Shown piece by piece: positions 31,380-38,403 of a stretch of DNA of 64,000 bases. Positions within the stretch are counted from its first letter, which is position 1; each line of letters begins with the position of its first letter. The position numbers were made by a program, and so were the translations under genes. The DNA is from Paenibacillus pinistramenti (GTDB lineage: Bacteria; Bacillota; Bacilli; Paenibacillales; Paenibacillaceae): positions 310,001-374,000 of the forward strand of contig NZ_VAWG01000001.1 in NCBI RefSeq assembly GCF_005869875.1, written 5' to 3'. The notes beneath the pieces were generated by a model, which saw only the letters and a program-made list of their open reading frames with translations, was not told the origin of the DNA and did not search any database.

Positions 31380-32303
31380 TTATGAATGAATAGTTTGTGC
31401 TCCCGCCTCATACCAGGGGTTCAGATGCACCATGACCTCTCTCACCAGCGGGTTCTGCTGCCGGATGGACTGCTTGATCTTCTTGGCGATGTCATGCCCC
31501 TCCTGGATGGTCAGCTGGGCCGGAATGCCGACCCGGACGTCTACAATAATGTAATGTCCATGCTCTCTCGCCCGGATCCGGTCAATTCTCTTGACCTCCG
31601 GAACCGCCTTGACAAGCTCGAGAATGGGTTCCATTTGAGCGTCGTCAATATTTTTCTCCATCAGCACATCGACCGCGGTCCGGCCCATATGAATGGCAAG
31701 TTTCAAGACCAGGAAGGCCACCAGAATTCCAGCCACCGGATCCCCGTACTTCAGAATTTCGATCTCGTAATGATTGCCTATAAGAGCAAGTCCGATGCCG
31801 ATCACTGCCGCCAGGGAAGCATAAACGTCAGCCAGATGATCATAAGCTGTAGCAACTAGACCGCTGCTGTTGGTCCTTTTCCCAATGTTCATGGTGTACA
31901 TGTACAGCCACAATTTCCAGACCAGAGAGATAACACCTGCAGCAAGCACCAAAAAGCTGGCCGCATGCGGCGGCTCCATAAGCGCCAATACCGAATGATA
32001 GCCCATATACAGTCCCGCCAGCACCAGGACAACCGCAATGATGCCGGCTCCAATCACTTCGGCTTTGCCGTGTCCGTAAGGATGATCCTCATCGGGCGGC
32101 CGTTTGGAGATAATCATGGAGATCAGCGCGGCGGCCGTAGCAAACACGTCCCCCGCATTATGTACTCCGTCTGCAATCAATACCTGGCTGCCGAACAGCA
32201 GTCCAACTACGAGCTTCAGGATTGTCAGAGCAATATTGCTGACCAGGCTGGTCCATATGGCAAGAGAAGATTGTCTGTCTGCTGCTTCGTTCTCCGAATT
32301 CAA
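31380..32303 (-). CDS. cation diffusion facilitator (CDF) exporter
   Basis: About 307 residues. TTG 32303 has GACGGGGAA upstream; TTG 32318 is possible but has no site. Six membrane segments are visible, with the metal-site motifs ADGVHNAGDVFA in helix 2 and YDHLADVYAS in helix 5, and the His-rich cytoplasmic loop DEDHPYGHGKAE. The C-terminal 90 residues form the usual cytoplasmic domain (PEVKRIDRIRAREHGHYII, LTIQEGHDIAKKIKQ, LVREVMVHLNPW). Such proteins export zinc, manganese, iron or cobalt using the proton gradient. The HNAGD/HLADV pattern resembles the Mn/Fe-handling YdfM/MneP-like group, but metal choice cannot be settled. It is a single gene. Confidence 0.9.
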   Translation of the reverse strand: MNSENEAADRQSSLAIWTSLVSNIALTILKLVVGLLFGSQVLIADGVHNAGDVFATAAALISMIISKRPPDEDHPYGHGKAEVIGAGIIAVVLVLAGLYMGYHSVLALMEPPHAASFLVLAAGVISLVWKLWLYMYTMNIGKRTNSSGLVATAYDHLADVYASLAAVIGIGLALIGNHYEIEILKYGDPVAGILVAFLVLKLAIHMGRTAVDVLMEKNIDDAQMEPILELVKAVPEVKRIDRIRAREHGHYIIVDVRVGIPAQLTIQEGHDIAKKIKQSIRQQNPLVREVMVHLNPWYEAGAQTIHS

Positions 32304-32600
32304 TTCCCCGTCCCCCAAATTGTAAAGTTGTTACCATTATAACCAGATCGGCTGCCTTAGCCTCCAAAGGTACCGTGCCATTATATAAAACAACTTCCGG
32401 GTAAGTCTAGAGAAAAAGAATTGGCCTCGTCACGGTTTATTGCCCTCCTCCAACAGCCTTTGGGACAGTGAACTTTGTTGGTTGGGCGCAAGAAAGACGC
32501 CTGAACCTTGCTGGTCAAGGCTGTGCAGGTTTGTACTTCAAGCCGCGGCTCTGCTAAGATAGAGCTATTAGGCTGCATGGTGTATAAAGGAGCGTTGGGG

Positions 32601-32711
32601 ATGAATGGCAATAAATTTGTGATCAGACTGATCATTGCAATTGTCTTATTGATTGCGTTGTTCTTTACCGGTTTTATGCTGCTGTATTTCAATGTTTATA
32701 GGAATAGTTAA
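32601..32711 (+). CDS. 36-residue membrane protein
   Basis: Begins MNGNKFVIRLIIAIVLLIAL then FFTGFMLLYFNVYRNS. AAAGGAG lies 8 bases ahead of the ATG and a strong bidirectional terminator follows, which supports expression. It is a single-pass membrane peptide with a basic/polar N-terminus and a long hydrophobic helix. It converges with the chemoreceptor gene. No family is recognised; it could be a small regulatory subunit. Confidence 0.55.
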   Translation: MNGNKFVIRLIIAIVLLIALFFTGFMLLYFNVYRNS

Positions 32712-32752
32712 CGGATTTAGAAGCAGTTAATGAATTTGGAAAAAGTAGAAAA

Positions 32753-32777
32753 CCGCTGCTCCGGCAGCGGTTTTTTG
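32753..32777. terminator. bidirectional terminator
   Basis: CCGCTGC-TCCG-GCAGCGG with T6 on the plus side and TTTTC on the minus side. It ends the small membrane gene and can end the converging chemoreceptor gene. Confidence 0.9.
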
Positions 32778-32831
32778 ATTGGCGATCTTCGTATTTGCTT
32801 AACCTTCAATACTCCTTCTGCATGAACGGGT

Positions 32832-34529
32832 TCAAGAAACACTGAACCGCTCCACTAATCCTTGAAGCTTGTCCGCCAGCGATGAGAGAAAGGCTGATGA
32901 AGCTTCAATCTCCTGCATGGCTGCGAGCTGCTGCTGGGAGGAGGCGGACAAGCTTTCCGCCGACTCGGCAGTCTGGTTCGAGACACTGACCACATTCTGG
33001 ATGGCGTACACCAGTCCATCCGCAATTTCGGTCAGGTGCCGTACCGCTTCAAAAATATCCCGGCTCTGGCCGGCCATGCCGCTGACAGCCTGTTCGATTT
33101 CAGTGAACGAGCTTTTCGCAGCAGCGATCATCCGGGTGCCGTGCTGCATTTCCGCGGTGGAACGGTCCATCGTCTTGCCGGCAAGGTCCATTTGGGCGAC
33201 AATCTGCCCAAGCAGCCCGCCGATCTGGTTCGCGGAGTCGCCCGAGCGTTCCGCCAGCTTGCGGACCGAGTCAGCGACAACTGCAAATCCGCGGCCTTCC
33301 TGGCCTGCGCGGGCCGCCTCGATGGCTGCATTCAAGGCGAGCAGATTGGTCTCGGCGGCAATGCTTGCAATGGTGCCTACAATGCTTTCAATTTCCTTGG
33401 AGTAGCCGGCGAGCGTGTGAATAATACCCGCTAAGTCATGGGTACTTCCGCGCATCAGTTCGATCTGACTGATCGTTGAATCCATGGATTCCCGGCCGGC
33501 ACGGGCTCTGTCCGCTCCGCTGACAGCATCGTTCACCGCCTGGTCTGCGCTTGCAGCGATCTCGTTAATGAAGCGGGACATATCCTGAACCGACTGGTAG
33601 CTGCTCTCCAAATGACGCAGCTGCACCTGGGCACCATCCGCAAGCTCTACAGTAATGTTGACGCTGTGCTCGCCGGCGCGGTTCGTCTCCTGTGCGCTGG
33701 CAGACAGCTGCTGGGAAGAGGAGGCGACCAGCGCAGAGGCGTCGTTGACCTCGGTGATCAGCCGGTTCAAGTTCTGGTTCATCGCATTAAAATCGCGGGA
33801 TAGCGTCCCGATTTCATCTTTGGTGTTCAGTACCAGAAAATCCTGCTTCAGGTCACCGTTCGCCACTAGGTTAACTGAACGTGACAGCTGGGACAGCGGG
33901 CTGACCATCCGCCGGATCAGAATGTAGGCAGCAAGAATGGCAATGACCAGAATTACTGCACCAATAATGAAAGGCTGTACAAGAATTTCCTGAGTCCGCT
34001 CTTGAACCAGGGAGCCGTCAAAGTTGATGGCCATGAGGGCAACAATGGGTTTTGTAGGGTCGTGATCCTGATAGATGGGGCCGTAACCGGTTTTGAGAGA
34101 GGTTCCGTCGTAGGTGTATACTTTGGAGTAAGTGGAATGCTTCATAGCGGTTATCATTTCTTTGTCTTCATCACTGAAATAAAACGAATCGCCGGCCTTA
34201 TAGCCGCGGGCCTGCATGTTTTTATCCGCTGCAAGAATTTTGCCGTCAAGCGAGAGGATAAAGGCTTCCTTAAAGATCGGTTTATGCTCGTTAATCCAGC
34301 CAATCCTGTCCTGGATGGCCGTTAGGTTAGTGGTGTCTCCCGCTGCCAGCGCAGCGATTTGGTCAGGGTCGATCAAGCCGGTTGTAATGTTGGCGCAGCC
34401 GACGAGCTCAATTCCTGCCGCTTCATCCAGCTGATTGTAGGCCGCCCTGTAGCCGAAGAAAGCAATGGAGGAGCCTACCAGCACTAGGACTAGCAGCATC
34501 ACCCAGGTTAATTTTGTCGCCAATTTCAT
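32832..34529 (-). CDS. methyl-accepting chemotaxis protein
   Basis: A 565-residue protein. A membrane helix at the start ([20 protein letters not shown]) leads to a periplasmic-type sensor of about 150 residues with a PAS/Cache-like core ([20 protein letters not shown]). A second helix ([20 protein letters not shown]), a HAMP domain and the long cytoplasmic signalling hairpin follow. The conserved tip reads [17 protein letters not shown] then [21 protein letters not shown] Glu/Gln-rich stretch on either side provides likely methylation sites. The ligand is unknown. No che genes are nearby. The ribosome site before ATG is AAGGAG. Confidence 0.93.
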   Translation of the reverse strand: MKLATKLTWVMLLVLVLVGSSIAFFGYRAAYNQLDEAAGIELVGCANITTGLIDPDQIAALAAGDTTNLTAIQDRIGWINEHKPIFKEAFILSLDGKILAADKNMQARGYKAGDSFYFSDEDKEMITAMKHSTYSKVYTYDGTSLKTGYGPIYQDHDPTKPIVALMAINFDGSLVQERTQEILVQPFIIGAVILVIAILAAYILIRRMVSPLSQLSRSVNLVANGDLKQDFLVLNTKDEIGTLSRDFNAMNQNLNRLITEVNDASALVASSSQQLSASAQETNRAGEHSVNITVELADGAQVQLRHLESSYQSVQDMSRFINEIAASADQAVNDAVSGADRARAGRESMDSTISQIELMRGSTHDLAGIIHTLAGYSKEIESIVGTIASIAAETNLLALNAAIEAARAGQEGRGFAVVADSVRKLAERSGDSANQIGGLLGQIVAQMDLAGKTMDRSTAEMQHGTRMIAAAKSSFTEIEQAVSGMAGQSRDIFEAVRHLTEIADGLVYAIQNVVSVSNQTAESAESLSASSQQQLAAMQEIEASSAFLSSLADKLQGLVERFSVS

Positions 34530-34599
34530 ATTTAGTCTCCTTGCTTCACCGTCTCGTTATTAGAAAAATCTTTAAAATTTGAATCAGCTAGAATTTGAA

Positions 34600-35184
34600 T
34601 CAGCCGGCAAGCCCGCTCCAAAATATTTCAAATGCTTGCTCTAAATGCACCTTGGATAACGGGAAGGGCATGATCAGCAAGGAATCAATATATCCGCTGA
34701 TAAACGAGAAGTAGAACATGATGTACATTTCAACCGGGAAAGGCAGTCCCTTATTTTTCCCGACAGTGGAATGAAACAGCTCCCTATAAAGATGAAGCAG
34801 AGGCCGTCCTGATCCTAACCGATTGACATCATAGGCGCCTTCCAGTTCAGGGGGCGAGAAGTAACGGATTCTTTGCCAGAACTTTAATTCCGTTTGATGT
34901 GCCGAGAAGAAGGTATAATACCCGATAAAAATATCAAACAGTAATTCTTTCAATTCCGGCAGCTCATAGTCCTTTGTTAATTTGTCCTCCGTCAGCTCCC
35001 AATCCATCTTCGAAAGCGTCTCTCTTACCAGCAGAAGAAACAACGATTCTTTACTCTCAAAATGGTTATAGATGGAGGCCGCCTTCATACCCGCCTCTTC
35101 CCCGATCTCCCTCATCGTGGTCCCTTCGTACCCTTTGAGCGCAAACAGCTTCAAAGCAGCCTGCTTGATTCTGGCTGTCGACAA
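34600..35184 (-). CDS. TetR-family regulator, probably autoregulated
   Basis: About 194 residues from TTG 35184, chosen because AGGGGGTGAAGG lies just upstream and a perfect palindrome (35196-35213) precedes it. The frame extends 13 codons into that palindrome, which would be odd for coding DNA. The N-terminal helix-turn-helix reads IKQAALKLFALKGYEGTTMR and IGEEAGMKAASIYNHFESKE. The rest is the ligand and dimer domain (FFSAHQTELKFWQRIRYFSP, MYIMFYFSFISGYIDSLLIM). TetR proteins repress nearby export or metabolic genes, but none is adjacent: the neighbours are a chemoreceptor and tRNA genes. It may control only itself or distant genes. Confidence 0.9.
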   Translation of the reverse strand: MSTARIKQAALKLFALKGYEGTTMREIGEEAGMKAASIYNHFESKESLFLLLVRETLSKMDWELTEDKLTKDYELPELKELLFDIFIGYYTFFSAHQTELKFWQRIRYFSPPELEGAYDVNRLGSGRPLLHLYRELFHSTVGKNKGLPFPVEMYIMFYFSFISGYIDSLLIMPFPLSKVHLEQAFEIFWSGLAG

Positions 35185-35195
35185 TCCTTCACCCC

Positions 35196-35213
35196 CTAAC
35201 AAACATTTGTTAG
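35196..35213. promoter_or_regulatory. palindromic operator of the TetR gene
   Basis: CTAACAAA-CA-TTTGTTAG is a perfect 8-base inverted repeat lying 12 bases upstream of the TTG start. It is typical of TetR autoregulatory operators. Confidence 0.75.
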
Positions 35214-35312
35214 TTTTTACCACTATAAAACGACTTCATTTTATTTTCTGTGAAGATAATCATTTAAATTTGTCGATTTCTCTGAATCTCGATTGCTCTT
35301 CAAGAACCAAAA

Positions 35313-35369
35313 AACCTCTCCTTTTGGTCATGGCTGGCGGTATTTCCAGTAACCAGAAAGGAAAGGTTC
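35313..35369. repeat. long imperfect hairpin between tetR and the tRNA pair
   Basis: AACCT-TCCTTT-GGT pairs with ACC-AAAGGA-AGGTT around an inner CTGG/CCAG pair, followed on the plus side by TTTATTGTTG. It lies in a gene-free stretch. It may be a terminator on the plus strand or a small structured RNA. Confidence 0.4.
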
Positions 35370-35396
35370 TTTTATTGTTGTTGTTTCATATTAAAA

Positions 35397-35444
35397 TAAA
35401 AAAAGATGTCCCCTTGTCACGTACTGTGACTAAGGAACATCTCT
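35397..35444 (-). terminator. intrinsic terminator of the tRNA pair
   Basis: On the minus strand AGATGT pairs with ACATCT around CC/GG and AGTCAC/GTGAC pairings, followed by seven T's. It lies directly past the last tRNA. Confidence 0.88.
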
Positions 35445-35452
35445 CTCCGCTA

Positions 35453-35526
35453 TGGGCCCTACAGGACTCGAACCTGTGACCAATCGGTTATGAGCCGACC
35501 GCTCTAACCAACTGAGCTAAGGGCCC
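35453..35526 (-). tRNA. tRNA with CAU anticodon (Ile2 or elongator Met)
   Basis: A 74-base tRNA with acceptor GGGCCC-T pairing with AGGGCCC. D arm is GCTC/GAGC, anticodon stem GTCGG/CCGAT with loop CTCATAA (anticodon CAU), and T arm is CAGGTTCGAGTCCTG. The body resembles the lysidine-modified isoleucine tRNA (Ile2) of E. coli and Bacilli more than Bacillus elongator methionine tRNA, but sequence alone cannot fully separate the two. CCA is not encoded. Confidence 0.85.
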
Positions 35527-35537
35527 TAATGCAAGTA

Positions 35538-35611
<74 letters not shown>

Positions 35612-35671
35612 CCAATAAACAGCGGCATAGATTAATATACCTGATCTCTTGCTGGCCCGTCAAGTTTTAAT

Positions 35672-35836
35672 TTATGGCAGAAAACGGACGCCGTACCTTC
35701 CCTTTTTCGACCGGAATACTTCAACTTCTCTCATCTCCCTGAACCCGTAAACCCACCCGTCATGCTCAAGCCTCCTTGCCAGACAACCGGCCTGAAACCT
35801 TGAATTGTACAACCGGTTGAAATAAACCCACTTCAT
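35672..35836 (-). CDS. 54-residue hypothetical protein
   Basis: From ATG 35836, which has GGTGGAGGAG upstream. The frame is open 32 codons further but without a site. It begins MKWVYFNRLYNSRFQAGCLA and is basic and aromatic (RRLEHDGWVYGF, EVEVFRSKKGRYGVRFLP). The short strands could form a small beta fold. No family is recognised. It lies between the tRNA pair and the solute-binding gene. Confidence 0.5.
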   Translation of the reverse strand: MKWVYFNRLYNSRFQAGCLARRLEHDGWVYGFREMREVEVFRSKKGRYGVRFLP

Positions 35837-35937
35837 CCGCTCCTCCACCTTTCGCGAGTAAATCCAAGAGGTCTCTCCCCTAAGATTCCCCTTTTTACGT
35901 AAATTAACCCTGAGTGTGAAGCTTTGCAGCAAACAGC

Positions 35938-35972
35938 GAAACAGCCGCCAGAATAGTTCTGGCAGCTGTTTA
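35938..35972 (-). terminator. hairpin at the end of the ABC operon
   Basis: AAACAGC-GCCAGAA pairs with TTCTGGC-GCTGTTT around a three-base loop, just past the stop at 35987. The T tract is poor. Confidence 0.6.
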
Positions 35973-35986
35973 GGTTATAGCGGATC

Positions 35987-37510
35987 TTAATCCTTAACGC
36001 CTGTTGATGCACCGCTGTCCTGCGGCACATAAGGCGTGCCGTCCTCCTGGAACATCGTCTTCGGATTATTTTTGATGGCCTGCAGCATCGTATTGCCTTT
36101 CTGCTGCCATTCTTTCAGTGCTTCGGCCGGCGTCTTCTTGTTGTCTAACACTTCTTTAAAATATTGCTGCCCGATTGAGGTCACGGAAGAAAGGCCCGGC
36201 TTCTCTGTGTACAGCTTATCATCCGTATTGCTGGTTGGCGGAACCGGCTTAAGCGCATAGAAAGCCTGAATATTATAGTCCTTGCCGTCTTTAGGTTTGA
36301 TATACGATTTGCGGGCTACCATTTCATAAGAGCTGCGGGATTTGATCTTTGCCCACTCTTCACTGTTCTGGAATTTAACAAACTCCCAGGCGGTTTCGGC
36401 ATTAGGAGCGCTGCTGTTGATCGCAAAGGCACTGCTCAGGTAGGAGTTGCCTCCAATGCCCGGCTTCTCCGGATGCGTCGGCATCGTCGCCACGTCCCAG
36501 TCCACCGCTTTGAAGTTCTTGATCTTGGAAGCATTGTTATTCGCATCAACCACGTCGTTAACATAGCTGTTATAGCCGATGACCATAGCTACTTTGCCGG
36601 ACAGGAACATATCCTGCCCCACAGGACTGGAGGACATCTCGCTTGCATCATTGATCATCTGGCTGCCGTCCGGCACAATCTTATCCATGTACAGCTTGCT
36701 CATCGTGCTCCACACTTTCTCCCACTGCGGAGTGTCCACCGTCATGGTCTGCGCTTGATCATCAAAGTAGCGGAGCTGGAGAGCGCTTGTGTAATTCTGC
36801 ATATCCCAGTAAGGATCAGAGCCCATATAGGTATTGAAGGCCATGCCGTATACGCGGTTCTTGCCTTCCCCTTTGCTTACTCGGCGGGCCAGCTCAAATA
36901 CTTGATCCCAGGTCATGCCGTCCTGCGGCGGCTCTACACCGGCATTTTTGAAAATTTCTTTATTATAGAAGAGTGCGGAGGAAGAAAAAGTTGGCGCCAA
37001 GGCGTACAAATTGCCTTCCCCGATATCTTTCAGGCCGTCAATGACGGTTGGCACAAAATCAGAGGTATCAAATTTATCTTCTTGCATCAAGGGATCCAGC
37101 TGTTTCAGCATATTCTCCTGCACTAGCTGCTTTAATGTGCTTGTATCGGTAACCACGACATCCACAGGATTGCTGCCGGTCATAATCTTCTTCATGCTCT
37201 CCAGGGTATCCGGCTGCTCAATCGGTTCTGTTCCGTCATTGTACCGGTAGATGCTCTGGTCAATGGCCGGCACGATTTCGATATCAACATTCGGATGAGT
37301 CAGCTCGAAAGCGTCCGTATACTGCTGGCGGAAGTAGGTGTCGTCATAGCCCCCGTACAGCATCCCGATCCGCAGCACCTTCTGCTCGTTATCCGAAGCT
37401 TTAGAGCCGCTGCAGCCGGATAGTACGGAAATAGCCAGCGCAAGCGCCAGTCCCGTGCCGGCCATTCTCCTGACCTTCGATTTCGCGCCTTTTGCTGTGA
37501 ACATACTCAT
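35987..37510 (-). CDS. extracellular solute-binding lipoprotein of the FtsX-ABC operon
   Basis: A 507-residue protein. The ATG overlaps the stop of the second ATPase (ATGA) and has GAGGGGG 7 bases upstream. The signal ends in the lipobox LSGC. The mature part is a family 1-type binding protein: VLRIGMLYGGYDDTYFRQQY, FELTHPNVDIEIVPAID, FSSSALFYNKEIFKNAGVEP, DGMTWDQVFELARRVS and FLSGKVAMVIGYNSYVND. Such proteins normally feed sugar importers with two small permeases. Here it is the last gene of an operon whose only permease is of the FtsX/MacB type, a most unusual pairing (see findings). The ligand is unknown. No cytoplasmic sugar enzymes lie in the operon. Confidence 0.9.
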   Translation of the reverse strand: MSMFTAKGAKSKVRRMAGTGLALALAISVLSGCSGSKASDNEQKVLRIGMLYGGYDDTYFRQQYTDAFELTHPNVDIEIVPAIDQSIYRYNDGTEPIEQPDTLESMKKIMTGSNPVDVVVTDTSTLKQLVQENMLKQLDPLMQEDKFDTSDFVPTVIDGLKDIGEGNLYALAPTFSSSALFYNKEIFKNAGVEPPQDGMTWDQVFELARRVSKGEGKNRVYGMAFNTYMGSDPYWDMQNYTSALQLRYFDDQAQTMTVDTPQWEKVWSTMSKLYMDKIVPDGSQMINDASEMSSSPVGQDMFLSGKVAMVIGYNSYVNDVVDANNNASKIKNFKAVDWDVATMPTHPEKPGIGGNSYLSSAFAINSSAPNAETAWEFVKFQNSEEWAKIKSRSSYEMVARKSYIKPKDGKDYNIQAFYALKPVPPTSNTDDKLYTEKPGLSSVTSIGQQYFKEVLDNKKTPAEALKEWQQKGNTMLQAIKNNPKTMFQEDGTPYVPQDSGASTGVKD

Positions 37511-38400
37511 TTTGAATCCCCCTCTAATGATTTCGGTGCCGTAATGACGATTCTTTCTCCATCAAACTCCATCGAAGCTCTCCCGCTTATGCCGACGGAC
37601 TCCAGGTATTCTTTGGGGACCTGAAGCCGCCCAGCGCGGTCGACGACTTCGTAAGCCTCATGAACCTCCTGCAGGCCGCCCTCCCGGGAAGAGAAGCCGC
37701 CTGCGTTTTCATCCAGACTTGGATTGCGTTTCAGAAATTCCGTGCTGGTCAGCCCGTCCCGGATCGCCACCACACGGTCCACTTTACCGGCCAGAGCCAA
37801 GTCATGCGTGACAATGACAATGGTGATGCCAAGCTCCCGGTTTACTCTGCGAAAAATATTCATAATCTGGTCCGAAGTAGCCGTATCCACCGAGCCGGTC
37901 GGTTCATCGGCCAGCAGCAGATTCGGGCGGTTCGCAAGGCCGATGGCGATCGCAACGCGCTGCTGCTCACCGCCGGACAGCTGGGTCAGCCGGCTCCGCA
38001 TGCGGTCCTTCAGGCCGACCCATTCCAGCAGCTGCTTGGCGTAGGCCCGGTCCACCCTGCCGCCAAGCGTCATTGGCAGCTCGACATTTTCCAGTGCCGT
38101 CAGATAGGGCAGCAGGTTGCGGGCATTATTTTGCCAGACGAAGCCGACGGTTTTGCGCTTGTATTCAACGAGCTGTTCGTCTTTGATCTTCAGCAGATCC
38201 CAGCCGCCCACGTTCACCATTCCGGCAGAAGGGCGGTCAAGCCCGCCCAATATATTCAGCAGAGTGGATTTGCCGCTGCCGCTGTTGCCGATAATCGCCA
38301 TCATTTCGCCCTGCTCAACCGTCAAATTAAGTCCCTGCAGAGCAACAACTTCGATATCCTCGGATTTAAAAATCTTAACAAGCCCTTCGCATTGAATCAT
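37507..38400 (-). CDS. ABC ATPase (MacB/LolD type) with AbrB-like C-terminal tail
   Basis: A 297-residue protein with GAGGAG 9 bases ahead of the ATG. The ATPase part (about 225 residues) has Walker A IGNSGSGKSTLLN, the Q-loop, the ABC signature LSGGEQQRVAIA, Walker B LLLADEPTGSVD and the His-loop VTHDLAL, as in the LolD/MacB family that drives FtsX-type permeases. After a linker, the last 50 residues read VVDRAGRLQVPKEYLESVG then ISGRASMEFDGERIVI, which matches the AbrB/MazE swapped-hairpin pattern (a G-R-x-x-V-P-K-E core). Whether the tail binds DNA or serves as a dimer or contact element is unknown. It follows the permease by 3 bases. Confidence 0.9.
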   Translation of the reverse strand: MIQCEGLVKIFKSEDIEVVALQGLNLTVEQGEMMAIIGNSGSGKSTLLNILGGLDRPSAGMVNVGGWDLLKIKDEQLVEYKRKTVGFVWQNNARNLLPYLTALENVELPMTLGGRVDRAYAKQLLEWVGLKDRMRSRLTQLSGGEQQRVAIAIGLANRPNLLLADEPTGSVDTATSDQIMNIFRRVNRELGITIVIVTHDLALAGKVDRVVAIRDGLTSTEFLKRNPSLDENAGGFSSREGGLQEVHEAYEVVDRAGRLQVPKEYLESVGISGRASMEFDGERIVITAPKSLEGDSK

Positions 38401-38403
38401 TCC

